Shown: positions 46,917 through 55,083, counted from the stretch's first letter. The stretch: DNA of 64,000 nucleotides from Jiangella asiatica (GCF_004349065.1 NZ_SMKZ01000004.1:124001-188000); one strand, 5' to 3'. Made by a program: numbers and translations. Notes: generated from the sequence alone by a model not told the origin.

Positions 46917-47096
46917 GCTGTCACCCGTACCCTCTGTCACCGCGGCTTCACGTCAGGTCACATTCACCGGTTCGACTTCCGACCCTGTCGTGTGACCCCG
47001 TGGGTGCGTCCAATCGATCGGGCCCTGCCGGTGTCTTCGTTATCGTTTCGTGACCCAGCCGTGAGCAAGGTCGTGGGCGTGTCGGGATCGGGTGCG

Positions 47097-47135
47097 TTGT
47101 CCACAGGGTGCTGGGATCCGAGCCGGTTGTCCCCA
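47097..47135. promoter_or_regulatory. Two DnaA-box-like 9-mers upstream of the M23 gene
   Basis: TTGTCCACA at 47097-47105 is an exact match to the actinobacterial DnaA box, and TTGTCCCCA at 47127-47135 differs by one base; both face the same way, 30 bases apart. They lie in the gap between the divergent binding-protein and M23 genes. A similar pair exists at 53835-53872. Chance matches are possible. Confidence 0.5.
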
Positions 47136-47187
47136 AATCGGGTTCTGGCCGATGCGCCGGGGCGGGCTGGCGACCAGCCTCGGTGGC

Positions 47188-48378
47188 ATGAACCTGATCG
47201 TCGCCGCCACCACCCTCGCCGTCGTCCTCGCCGGGTGGCCGGCCGCATGGGTGCTGCCCATCGGCCCGCCGGCCGGGCCGGCACCCGTCGTCCACGGATT
47301 CGACCCTCCCGACCAACCGTGGCTGGCCGGCCATCGCGGAGTCGACCTGGCCGGCACGGTCGGCGCGGAGGTCAGGGCCGCCGGTCCCGGCGTGGTCGCC
47401 TATGCCGGCCCGCTCGCCGGGCGCGGTGTCGTCGTCGTCGATCACGGCACCCTCCGCACCACGTACGAGCCGGTGACGGCGTCCGTCACGCTCGGCGACG
47501 CCGTAGCCGCCGGCCAGCCGGTCGGCACGCTGGCGGCCGCGGGGAGTCACTGCGCCCCGGCCGCGTGCCTGCACTGGGGCGCCCGCGAGGGCCAGCGCTA
47601 CGTCGACCCGCTCGCCCTGGTCGGCACCGGCGCCGACATCCAGCTACTGCCACTGGACGAGCGCACCCTGTCCGGCGACCCACCGCCCCCGGCATCAACC
47701 GCCCTGGGCTGGCCCGTCGCATCGCCGCACGTCACGTCCCCGTTCGGGATACGGGTCCATCCCGTTACCGGGGTCCTCAAGCTGCACGACGGCACCGATT
47801 TCGCCGCGGCGTGCGGTACTCCCATCCGCGCCGCCGCGGCCGGCCGCGTCACCGACGCCGGCGAGCGGGGAGCGTACGGGCTGCAGGTCACCGTCGACCA
47901 CGGCCGCCTCCGCGGCACGCCGGTCACCACGTCCTACGGCCACCTGTCGGCCGTCACCGTCGCCGCCGGCCAGACCATCCCCGCGGGACATGCCGTGGGC
48001 CGCGCCGGCGACACCGGACTGTCCACCGGGTGCCACCTGCACTTCATGCTCTACGCCGCCGGCCAGGTCACCGACCCGATGCCCTGGCTTCCCGCCGGAC
48101 AGGCAGCCTCTCCCCCGACGCGGCTGGCCTCCGGCCCGTTGCCGCGGCCATCCGACGGCGCCGGTCACCACCCCAGCTCACCACGGCCCCGCAGGCCAGA
48201 CCCGTCGCTGCCCCACACCCGCCCTCGATCCTCAGCGTCGCAAGTTACCTTGCCAACCCTCCCGAAGAAGCGTAGCGTCGGTGCACGACGAACCCCACAT
48301 CGCGCCCAGCGCACGCAAGCACGGCGTCAGCGACGAGGACATCCTCCATGCCTACCGCTGCGCCATGCGCAGCGATGA
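47188..48378 (+). CDS. M23-family (LytM) protein with two peptidase domains
   Basis: Encodes 396 residues if read to the first stop; the family match ends near residue 305. A signal-like hydrophobic N-terminus (MNLIVAATTLAVVLAGWPAA) is followed by two M23 domains. The first (40-145) has H49-x3-D53 but ACLHW (127-130) in place of HxH, so it has lost a zinc ligand. The second (175-300) is complete: H200-x3-D204, His252 and H283-L-H285. It probably cuts, or helps activate cutting of, peptidoglycan cross-links outside the membrane. The Arg/Pro-rich last ~85 residues overlap the next gene by 98 bases and may be a frameshift product. Confidence 0.88.
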   Translation: MNLIVAATTLAVVLAGWPAAWVLPIGPPAGPAPVVHGFDPPDQPWLAGHRGVDLAGTVGAEVRAAGPGVVAYAGPLAGRGVVVVDHGTLRTTYEPVTASVTLGDAVAAGQPVGTLAAAGSHCAPAACLHWGAREGQRYVDPLALVGTGADIQLLPLDERTLSGDPPPPASTALGWPVASPHVTSPFGIRVHPVTGVLKLHDGTDFAAACGTPIRAAAAGRVTDAGERGAYGLQVTVDHGRLRGTPVTTSYGHLSAVTVAAGQTIPAGHAVGRAGDTGLSTGCHLHFMLYAAGQVTDPMPWLPAGQAASPPTRLASGPLPRPSDGAGHHPSSPRPRRPDPSLPHTRPRSSASQVTLPTLPKKRSVGARRTPHRAQRTQARRQRRGHPPCLPLRHAQR

Positions 48379-48514
48379 CGAAGACGACGGACTCACCATG
48401 GTCGTCGGCCCGAGTCGCGCCGCTCGGCTCCTCGAGCTCGGTGTGGTCCGATCGGCGGCAGGGCCGGTCGTCGTTCACGCCATGTCCGCCGGACGCAAAT
48501 ACCTGAGGTGGTGA
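48281..48514 (+). CDS. Toxin-like small protein (first gene of a putative TA pair)
   Basis: Encodes 77 residues from a GTG at 48281 (a weak GAAGAAG upstream). The sequence SARKHGVSDEDILHAYRCAM, TMVVGPSRAARLLELGVV and VVHAMSAGRKYL resembles a family of small actinobacterial RelE/BrnT-like toxins. It is out of frame with and overlaps the end of the M23 frame. The next gene starts at its stop codon and looks like the antitoxin. No activity can be claimed from sequence. Confidence 0.65.
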   Translation: MHDEPHIAPSARKHGVSDEDILHAYRCAMRSDDEDDGLTMVVGPSRAARLLELGVVRSAAGPVVVHAMSAGRKYLRW

Positions 48515-48516
48515 CC

Positions 48517-48795
48517 GTGACCATGCCCTACTCGTTCCAGTACGTCATCGAACACGCTGAAGAGCTCGCGCGCCGTTTCGAGGAGCACGAGCCGGATCCG
48601 AGCAAGTTCAAGGACGCCCGCCCGCTCGCGGCCATCTACCGGGCGGTCCAGGCGCGTGCGCAGGCCGAGCGCGACATCCTGGAGGCGGTCCGCGATGCGC
48701 GCGCCGCCGGGCTCGCCTGGTGGCTGATCGGCTCCTACCTCGGCACGTCCGGCGAGGCGGCCCGCCAGCGCTACGGCAAGCTGATCGCCGCCTGA
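48517..48795 (+). CDS. Antitoxin-like protein with C-terminal helix-turn-helix
   Basis: About 92 residues; GTG codons at 48508, 48511 and 48517 and the ATG at 48523 all fit, and 48517 has the best spacing (8 bases) from GAGG. N-terminal helix YSFQYVIEHAEELARRFEEHE, an Ala-rich helix AEAERDILEAVRDARAAG, then a DNA-binding-type segment WWLIGSYLGTSGEAARQRYG. Coupled to the upstream toxin-like gene. The toxin-first order is that of HigBA or BrnTA. Confidence 0.65.
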   Translation: MTMPYSFQYVIEHAEELARRFEEHEPDPSKFKDARPLAAIYRAVQARAQAERDILEAVRDARAAGLAWWLIGSYLGTSGEAARQRYGKLIAA

Positions 48796-48831
48796 GCCGT
48801 TTCGCCCGCGTTACGTCTTCGTGGCGCCTCG

Positions 48832-49278
48832 GCGCTGCGCGATGCGCTGTCCATCGGCAGTGGCCGCGCGTACGGCCCGGTCGCCGGCACGGCCGACTGC
48901 GGCAGGCTGCCGCCGGGTACTGGGAGCGACGCGGCCCGACCACCGATCCGGAGCTGGTGATGGCGGAGCCGGGCAGCAGGCCGCTCGTGTACGGCCTGCT
49001 GCTGGCGCTGGGCGACGACGTCGTCGCGCCGTCACCGAGCTGGGTGAGCTACCGGGCAACAGGCACGGCTGACCGGGCACCGACTGATCCACGTCCCGGC
49101 CGCGCCCGGTCAGGGTGGGGTCCGAGGCCGGACCTGCTGGCCGCCGTCGTCACGGCCGCCGTGCCGATGAGGGGACGTCCGCACGGTCGTGGTCACGATG
49201 CCGGACAACCCCACCGGCGATGTGCCGTCCCGGACCGTGATCGAGCAGGTGGCCGAGGTCGCCCGCCAGCGCAGCTGA
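48832..49278 (+). pseudogene. Truncated, multiply frameshifted class I aminotransferase remnant
   Basis: Successive frames give fragments that join into a PLP aminotransferase N-terminal half: ALRDALSIGSGRAYGPVAG, then RQAAAGYWERRG and PGSRPLVYGLLLALGDDVV with PSPSWVSY, then RLTGHRLIHVPAAPG, then RPDLLAAVVTAAV, and finally DVRTVVVTMPDNPTGDVPSR, ending at a stop at 49276-49278. At least four frame changes are needed (near 48895, 49068, 49120 and 49175). The Lys-containing C-terminal half is missing. It is a dead gene. Confidence 0.8.
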
Positions 49279-49317
49279 ACACCGACTCGCTCGACGTGCC
49301 TAGGTGCCGTGTGCTGG

Positions 49318-50247
49318 TCAAGCGCGCGGATGAGCCTGCCGGTAGGCCTTGCGCAGCCGATCGACCGACACGTGCGTGTAGATCTGGGTCGTGCCCAGCG
49401 ACGCATGCCCCAGCAGCTCCTGCACGCTGCGCAGATCGGCCCCGCCTTCCAGCAGGTGTGTCGCCGCCGTGTGCCGCAGCCCGTGCGGGCCGACGTCGGG
49501 TGCGCCGGGGATCGCGCGCAGCCGGCGGTGGACCACGGTGCGCGCGGCGCGCTGGTCGAGTCGGCCGCCACGGACGCCGACGAACAGCGCCGGCCCGGCC
49601 GCCGGCCTCGTCAGCCGCGGCCGGCCGTCGCGCAGCCACCGCTCCAGCGCCTCCGCGGCCGGAGCTCCGTACGGGACGGTGCGCTCCTTGCGGCCCTTGC
49701 CGAGGACGCGCACCACGCGCCGGCCGGCATCCACGTCGTCCACGTCGAGTCCGACCAGCTCGCCCACCCGGATGCCGGTGGCGTACAGGAGCTCGAGCAG
49801 CGCGTGGTCGCGCAGGTCGACCGGCTCGCCGGCCGCAGCATGGTCAGCCGCCGCGTCGAGCAGCGTCGCCGCCTCGCCAGCGCGCAGCACGTCCGGCAGC
49901 GTCCGGCGGGTCTTGGGCGTGGCCAGCGCGGAGCCCACGTCCTGCTCGAGGCGACCCGTCCGGTGCGCCCACGCCGTGAACGTACGGGCGGCCGAGGCAC
50001 GCCGAGCCAGCGTCGCCCGGGACCGGCCGCGCGTGTTGAGGCTTGCCAGCCAGCTCCGCAGCGACGCCAGGTCGAGCTGGCCGACCTCCGTGCGGCCCAG
50101 CCGGGCCAGGTGGCCCATCAGCCCGGTGACGTCACCGATGTAGGCGCGGATGGTGTGCTCGGACCGGTCGCGCTCGGCGGAAAGGTGCCGCGCGAACTCC
50201 GCGACCGCCTCCGCCAGCGGCTCCGGCAGATCCTCGACGGCGTCCAT
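49318..50247 (-). CDS. xerC: Tyrosine recombinase XerC
   Basis: Encodes 309 residues from the ATG at 50247. An N-terminal SAM-like domain ([23 protein letters not shown]-type region) and catalytic domain with Arg160 (TGIRVGEL), Lys184 (GKGRKERT), His255 and Arg258 (HGLRHT), His281 (LGHASLG) and the nucleophile Tyr290 (QIYTHV). Xer recombinases resolve chromosome dimers at dif; a Xer gene near dprA/yifB is common. No dif-like site was found nearby. Confidence 0.94.
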   Translation of the reverse strand: MDAVEDLPEPLAEAVAEFARHLSAERDRSEHTIRAYIGDVTGLMGHLARLGRTEVGQLDLASLRSWLASLNTRGRSRATLARRASAARTFTAWAHRTGRLEQDVGSALATPKTRRTLPDVLRAGEAATLLDAAADHAAAGEPVDLRDHALLELLYATGIRVGELVGLDVDDVDAGRRVVRVLGKGRKERTVPYGAPAAEALERWLRDGRPRLTRPAAGPALFVGVRGGRLDQRAARTVVHRRLRAIPGAPDVGPHGLRHTAATHLLEGGADLRSVQELLGHASLGTTQIYTHVSVDRLRKAYRQAHPRA

Positions 50248-50427
50248 CCGTCCAGGATCACCCAGCGCATCGCCCGAACACCGGCGCCACGCTGATGGCG
50301 GCGAGCGGGCAGCGGCGACCGCCGTGGCCAACTCGCCCGGCCGGTGAAGCGCTCCGGCGAGCCACGATGCGTCTGACCACGGGCTGATCGACGCCTCGGC
50401 CGCAGCGCCCCACGTCCGCGACGGGCC

Positions 50428-50624
50428 TCAGTCGTCGAGGACGAATGTCACTTCCATGGCGACCTGGTGGGCGACGATCTCGCCATTCTGGATCTCGACC
50501 TTCTGGTCTTTGATCCAGGCACCGGAGACGTTGCGCAGCGTCTGGTTCGCGCGCGCGATGCCCACGCGTACCGGTCGTCGAAGCTGGTGTCGGATCGAGC
50601 GCTGATGTTGGTGATGCGTGCCAC
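50428..50624 (-). pseudogene. Dodecin gene with an apparent single-base frameshift
   Basis: From a GTG at 50624 the frame reads VARITNISARSDTSFDD, the start of a dodecin, then goes out of frame; the other frame resumes with RVGIARANQTLRNVSGAW and KDQKVEIQNGEI to AMEVTFVLDD and a stop. One missing base near 50570-50576 explains this; restored, the product is ~65 residues, the usual dodecin length. Dodecins store flavin. It may be a sequencing error or a real inactivation. A strong AGGAGG lies ~90 bases upstream (near 50715) with no fitting start. Confidence 0.8.
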
Positions 50625-50753
50625 CGAACCCTGGCGGTTCCCTTCCCCGATTTCCGGCAGCCGATGCCGCCACCTCCATAGATACCGCTCCGGGACGGCC
50701 CCTGTACCTCCTTTCGTGATCCGGATGACAGCCGGCCCGTCGCCCGCGGGGCC

Positions 50754-51884
50754 TCATGGGACCCTCGAACCCAGGCACCACCCACCAGGCACCTGGGTGA
50801 CCCAACCGCCGATGGCGAGCTCCCGCAGGGCACGGCGGACTCTCGCGCCCTCGAGACCTGTCGCCCGCACCAGCAGGTCCACGCTGGACGGTCCCTCTGC
50901 GGACATGTGCTCGCGCACCATCCGCTGCACCGGGAGCAGCCGGTCGAAGGGCCGCTCCTCGCCCTGCCGGAGTGGTGCCGCGTCAGCGGCGAGCTGTCCC
51001 ACCGCGTCCAGCACGTCGCGGGCATCCGTGACGAGGGTGGCGCCGTGATCGCGAACCAGGTCATGGCAGCCGACCGACAATGCCGAGGTCACCGGCCCGG
51101 GCATGGCCAGCACCTCACGGCTCAGCTTGTCCGCCCACCGAGCCGTGTTGAGCGCGCCAGAGCGGGCCGCGGCCTCCACGACGACGGTGCCGGCGGTCAA
51201 CGCGGCGATGATGCGGTTGCGCGCCAGGAACCACGACCGCATGGGCCGGCTGCCCGGTGGAACCTCGCTCACCACGACACCGCTTGCGGCGATGCGGTCC
51301 AGCAGGTCGGTGTGGCCTCGCGGGTAGGGCACGTCGACGCCACTGGCCAGCACCGCGATGGTGACGCCGCCGACGGTCAGGGCGCCACGGTGCGCGACCC
51401 CATCGATGCCGAACGCCGCGCCGGACACCACCGTCCACCCGCTCAGGGCCAGGTCCGCGGCGAGATCCGACGCCACCCGCTCGCCGTAGCGGCTGGCGTT
51501 GCGGGCTCCGACGATGGCCACCGCGTGGTCCACGGCACCGCTAAGGTCCACGTCGCCGCGGACGTACAGGCCGAACGGCGGCGGAACCCGGTCGGCGCCG
51601 AACGTCATGGTCGCCGCCATCGCGTTCAGCGGCGCCGGCCAACCGGGATCGCCGGGACAGAGGAAGTCGATGCCGAGCCGTTCGGCCCGGGCGAGCACCC
51701 CAGCACCGTCGACGCGCACCGCGCGTCGACGGAGGAGTCCGGTCTTGTCGAGTGCATCGTCACCGTCCCGCACGGCGTTCCACGTAGCCACCGCGCCGGC
51801 CTCCTCGAGCCGCACCGCCACCGTTTCCTCGCCCGGCTCGACGACGGCGGACAGCGCCGCCCGCGCCTCCCTGTCCCGGCTCAT
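50754..51884 (-). CDS. dprA: DNA-processing protein DprA
   Basis: Encodes 376 residues. DprA loads RecA onto incoming single strands during transformation; in actinobacteria its role is less clear. The Rossmann-like core has VAIVGARNASRYGERVASDLA, VSGAAFGIDGVAHRGAL, VLASGVDVPYPRGHTDL, SEVPPGSRPMRSWFLARNRI and EAAARSGALNTARWA. A C-terminal winged-helix domain (TGLEGARVRRALRELAIGGWV) follows. Overlaps yifB by 4 bases. No whiG is present between dprA and rpsB here. Confidence 0.95.
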   Translation of the reverse strand: MSRDREARAALSAVVEPGEETVAVRLEEAGAVATWNAVRDGDDALDKTGLLRRRAVRVDGAGVLARAERLGIDFLCPGDPGWPAPLNAMAATMTFGADRVPPPFGLYVRGDVDLSGAVDHAVAIVGARNASRYGERVASDLAADLALSGWTVVSGAAFGIDGVAHRGALTVGGVTIAVLASGVDVPYPRGHTDLLDRIAASGVVVSEVPPGSRPMRSWFLARNRIIAALTAGTVVVEAAARSGALNTARWADKLSREVLAMPGPVTSALSVGCHDLVRDHGATLVTDARDVLDAVGQLAADAAPLRQGEERPFDRLLPVQRMVREHMSAEGPSSVDLLVRATGLEGARVRRALRELAIGGWVTQVPGGWCLGSRVP

Positions 51885-53416
51885 GCCAGCTGCCCGAGAC
51901 GCAGTTCGACAGCCCGTTCCATGTCGTCGACGGTGGGCCGGTCGTGCCCGGCGAGGTCGCCGACCGTCCAGCCGACCCGGAGGATCCGGTCCGCGCCACG
52001 GATCGTGACGTGCCCCTGGCGCAGCTCCTCGTACACCGGGACGGTCACGTCGGCCGGCAGCCTCAGCTCACGACGCAGGTAGGGACCTGGGAGCTCGCCG
52101 TTGCACCGCCAGGGCGTCTCACGCAGCCGCCGCGCCTGCCGTTCCCTCGCCTCGGCCACCCGATCCGCGACCACCTTGCTGGGTTCGGCGGAATCCACCG
52201 CGGCGTCGATGTCGGCCATGCTCGGCGCGTCGACGCGCACGTGCATGTCGATCCGGTCGCGAACCGGCCCGGACAGCCGCTGGCCGTACCGCCGGACCGA
52301 GTCAGGACTGCAGGTGCACTGATGCATCGTGCTGCCGAAGTTGCCGCACGAGCAGGGGTTCTGCGCCAGGACCAGCAGGAACCGGGCCGGGAAGACGACG
52401 GTGGCCTCGGATCGGGCGAGCACGATCTCGCCGTTCTCCAACGGCTGCCGCAGCGAGTCGAGCACCCGCGGCGAGAACTCCGGCGCCTCGTCCAGGAACA
52501 GCACGCCGCGGTGCGCCAGGCTCGCCGCTCCCGGCTTGGGGATGCGGCTGCCGCCGCCGGCCACCGCCGCCGGCGTGGACGTGTGATGTGGGTCGGAGAA
52601 CGGCGGCCGGACGATCAGCGGGCGTCCCGACGGGAGCACCCCGGCCACCGAATGGATGGCGCTGACCTCGAGGGACTCCTCGATCGACAGATCGGGCAGC
52701 AGCGAGGGCAGGCGCCGCGCGAGCATCGTCTTGCCAGCGCCCGGTGGCCCGCTGAGCATCAGATGATGGTGGCCGGCGGCAGCGATCTCGATGGCGTCTT
52801 TGGCCGGCTTCTGCCCGGCTACGTCGGCGAGGTCGAGATCTACCGGGCCGGCGAGCTCCGCGTCGGCGGGCTGGAGCCCGTCGACGTCCTCGTCGGGGAT
52901 CGGCGCGCCCCGGAGGAATGCCAGCACCTGGCGGAGCGACCTGGCGCCGAACACCGTCATGCCGGGGATGAGCCGAGCCTCCGCGACGTTCGACTCCGGC
53001 ACGACGGCCCGGGTAAGGCCGGCGCGCACCGCGGTGACCACGGCCGGCAGCACACCGCGGACGGGTCGTAGCCTGCCGTCCAGCGCCAGCTCGCCGAGGA
53101 ACAGCACGCCGTCGAGACCGGCCAGCGGGACTTCTTCGGCGGCCGCCAGGATGGCCACCGCGACCCCGAGGTCGAAGTGACTGCCCCGCTTCGGCAACGC
53201 CGCCGGCGACAGGCTGACCGTGATGCGCTGAAGCGGCCACGGCTCGTGACTGGACATGACGGCGGAGCGGACGCGGTCGCGCGCCTCGTACAGTGACGCG
53301 TCGGGCAGCCCCACCAGGGCGAACCCGGGCATCCCGCCGAGGTGGACGTCGATGTCAACGACCGTGCCCCGCACGCCGATCAGAGTCACGCTGCGGCAGC
53401 GCGCCAGTCGCGTCAC
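51881..53416 (-). CDS. comM: YifB/ComM family Mg chelatase-like ATPase
   Basis: Encodes 511 residues. An N-terminal ChlI/Lon-S16-like domain (VDIDVHLGGMPGFALVGLP, SPAALPKRGSHFDLGVAVAIL) is joined to an AAA+ ATPase: Walker A SGPPGAGKTMLARR, Walker B GVLFLDEAPEFSP, and RFLLVLAQNPCSCGNFG plus CTCSP, a Cys-rich insert typical of the family. ComM-type helicases aid branch migration during DNA integration. It overlaps both yraN and dprA by 4 bases. Confidence 0.95.
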   Translation of the reverse strand: MTRLARCRSVTLIGVRGTVVDIDVHLGGMPGFALVGLPDASLYEARDRVRSAVMSSHEPWPLQRITVSLSPAALPKRGSHFDLGVAVAILAAAEEVPLAGLDGVLFLGELALDGRLRPVRGVLPAVVTAVRAGLTRAVVPESNVAEARLIPGMTVFGARSLRQVLAFLRGAPIPDEDVDGLQPADAELAGPVDLDLADVAGQKPAKDAIEIAAAGHHHLMLSGPPGAGKTMLARRLPSLLPDLSIEESLEVSAIHSVAGVLPSGRPLIVRPPFSDPHHTSTPAAVAGGGSRIPKPGAASLAHRGVLFLDEAPEFSPRVLDSLRQPLENGEIVLARSEATVVFPARFLLVLAQNPCSCGNFGSTMHQCTCSPDSVRRYGQRLSGPVRDRIDMHVRVDAPSMADIDAAVDSAEPSKVVADRVAEARERQARRLRETPWRCNGELPGPYLRRELRLPADVTVPVYEELRQGHVTIRGADRILRVGWTVGDLAGHDRPTVDDMERAVELRLGQLA

Positions 53417-53778
53417 TGGGCACCCCGCACGTGCAGGATGACCGGGGCGCCGGCGGGCCGGCGATGGACGGCGACGACGTCGACCCGCACCGGCGTGCCC
53501 CGCGCGGCATGCTCAGCCAGCCAACGCAGCGCCAGCCGATGCAGCCGCGCCAGCTTCTTCGCCGTGACCGCCTCCAGCCCGGAACCGAACCCGAACCCGC
53601 TGCGTGTCTTCACCTCGCAGACCACGACCGTCCCGCCGTCCATGGCGACGATGTCGATCTCGCCGATGTCGCAGCGCCAGTTGCGCTCGACCACGACGAA
53701 CCCGGCCCGCACCAGGTGTTCGGCGGCAACCTGCTCGCCGTACGCCCCGATGCTGTCCTTGACCCGCACCGGCCTCAC
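53413..53778 (-). CDS. yraN: YraN family (UPF0102) nuclease-fold protein
   Basis: Encodes 121 residues. The restriction-endonuclease-like motif GAYGEQVAAEHLVRAGFVVVERNWR followed by GEIDIVAMDGGTVVVCEVKTRSG supplies the Asp and Glu-x-Lys of the PD-(D/E)xK fold. Function unproven; it is always near rnhB and yifB. It is the first gene of the yraN-comM-dprA group. Confidence 0.9.
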   Translation of the reverse strand: MRPVRVKDSIGAYGEQVAAEHLVRAGFVVVERNWRCDIGEIDIVAMDGGTVVVCEVKTRSGFGFGSGLEAVTAKKLARLHRLALRWLAEHAARGTPVRVDVVAVHRRPAGAPVILHVRGAQ

Positions 53779-53834
53779 CTCCGGTACCGAGCCTCACCCG
53801 CGGGCGGGGCCGATCCAAGGCCGTTTCGGCGAAA

Positions 53835-53872
53835 TGTGGACAACCCGCGGCCTTCGTTCGGCCTGTGGACAA
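53835..53872. promoter_or_regulatory. Two DnaA-box 9-mers upstream of yraN
   Basis: TGTGGACAA at 53835-53843 and 53864-53872 (TTGTCCACA on the minus strand) both match the actinobacterial DnaA box exactly, in a 14-bp direct repeat TGTGGACAACCCGC with 29-bp spacing. They lie in the gap upstream of yraN, about 60-95 bases from its start; the same gap also holds repeat copy C. The rest of 53779-54086 looks empty. Confidence 0.55.
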
Positions 53873-53960
53873 CCCGCTGGTCAGATGGGTGCGCCGGCGT
53901 GCGCGCCACAGGGCGCAGAGCGTGCGCCGCAAAAGCCGTAGCACGTGCGCCGGGCTCCCG

Positions 53961-54037
53961 CCATCACGAGGCCATTGCGCGCCTCACGAGGCTTGCGAGC
54001 ATGGTGCGACACGAGATCTCGTGCTGAACGTGATCAT
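53961..54037 (+). repeat. 77-bp dispersed repeat, copy C
   Basis: Third copy, 26 kb from the inverted pair, same length without gaps. Here the conserved core contains a perfect 14-bp palindrome CACGAGATCTCGTG. It lies 49 bases beyond the stop codon of the DUF2469 gene, so like copy B it is 3' of a minus-strand gene. In all three copies a short frame ends SMVRHEI(S/T)C before TGA, but the identity continues past the stop. Confidence 0.9.
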
Positions 54038-54086
54038 TCCGAGCCCCGCGCGCCCAACGGGTCGGGGCGGGTTGCCGGTGGGCGGG

Positions 54087-54395
54087 TCAGGTCTTGGGGA
54101 TCTCGAGGTCGCTCTTGGCGAGTTCCTCGACGTTGACGTCCTTGAAGGTCACGACCTTGACGTTCTTGACGAAGCGGGCAGGGCGGTACATGTCCCACAC
54201 CCAGGCGTCGCTCATGGTGACCTCGAAGTAGACGTCGCCGCCCTCGCCGCGGACCTGGAAGTCGACGTTGTTGGTCAGGTAGAACCGCCGCTCGGTCTCC
54301 ACCACGTACGAGAACAGGCCGACCACGTCGCGGTACTCGCGGTACAGCGAGAGCTCCATCTCGGTCTCGTACTTCTCGAGATCCTCAGCACTCAT
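54087..54395 (-). CDS. DUF2469 domain protein
   Basis: Encodes 102 residues: MSAEDLEKYETEMELSLYRE, VVGLFSYVVETERRFYLTN and a closing FKDVNVEELAKSDLEIPKT. This is a highly conserved actinobacterial family of unknown function, encoded right after rnhB. It overlaps the rnhB stop by 11 bases. Repeat copy C is downstream. Confidence 0.95.
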   Translation of the reverse strand: MSAEDLEKYETEMELSLYREYRDVVGLFSYVVETERRFYLTNNVDFQVRGEGGDVYFEVTMSDAWVWDMYRPARFVKNVKVVTFKDVNVEELAKSDLEIPKT

Positions 54396-55083
54396 AGGTC
54401 GGGTCCCCTCTCAAGCTTTCGTCTCCAAGGGATACCACGCGCGCGACGTTGGCGTACGAGCGACGGTGAACCGGGCTCGGACCGTGCGTGGCGAGGGCCT
54501 GCTGGTGCTCGTCGGTGACGTAGCCCTTGTGTGCGTCGAACCCGTACTGGGGCCATTGTTCGTGCAGCTCGCACATGATGCGGTCGCGGGTGACCTTGGC
54601 GATGACGGACGCGGCGGCGATGCAGGCGGCGACCTGGTCGCCCTTCCACATCGCCAGGCCGGGCACGCCCAGGCCGCTGACCGGGAAGCCGTCGGTCAGC
54701 ACGTAGCTGGGCGTCAGGTCCAGGCGCGCCAGAGCTCGGCGCATCGCGGTGATGTTGCAGCGGTGCAGCCCGACGCGGTCGACCTCGTCGGGCGGGACGA
54801 TGATGACCGACCAGGCCAGCGCCCGAGCCAGCACCTCGTCGTAAGCGCGTTCGCGGGCGGCCGGCGTGAGCAGCTTGGAGTCGGCCAGTCCGGGGATCTC
54901 ACCGCGTTTGCCCGGCTTGAGCACGGCGGCGCCCACGACCAGCGGTCCCGCGCAGGCGCCGCGACCGGCCTCGTCGGTGCCGGCGACGGGCGTGAACCCG
55001 GACCGGGCCAGGGTCCGCTCGTAGGCGTAGATCCCGGCATCACGCCGCACCGGGATGCGTCGACGGGTGAGGGAAAGGGTCAT
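54385..55083 (-). CDS. rnhB: Ribonuclease HII
   Basis: Encodes 232 residues from the ATG at 55083. It removes ribonucleotides and RNA primers from DNA. Catalytic motif GTDEAGRGACAGPLVVGAAV (Asp-Glu), DSKLL, and later IAAASVIAKVTRD with MCELHEQWPQYGFDAHKGY, which provide the remaining acidic residues. An upstream in-frame extension is Arg-rich and not part of the enzyme. 35 bases after lepB. Confidence 0.95.
   Translation of the reverse strand: MTLSLTRRRIPVRRDAGIYAYERTLARSGFTPVAGTDEAGRGACAGPLVVGAAVLKPGKRGEIPGLADSKLLTPAARERAYDEVLARALAWSVIIVPPDEVDRVGLHRCNITAMRRALARLDLTPSYVLTDGFPVSGLGVPGLAMWKGDQVAACIAAASVIAKVTRDRIMCELHEQWPQYGFDAHKGYVTDEHQQALATHGPSPVHRRSYANVARVVSLGDESLRGDPTYEC

Noticed and set aside
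48720-49979. 419-codon + strand frame across the pseudogene and xerC
   Set aside because: Mostly antisense to xerC; only the local aminotransferase fragments in several frames are protein-like.
50258-51064. Minus-strand frame covering the dodecin region
   Set aside because: It mixes non-coding sequence with out-of-frame dodecin; the dodecin evidence supports a frameshift in a shorter gene.
53779-54086. tRNA or other structured RNA around the palindrome near 54010
   Set aside because: No cloverleaf or anticodon arm could be built; the palindrome belongs to the 77-bp repeat.
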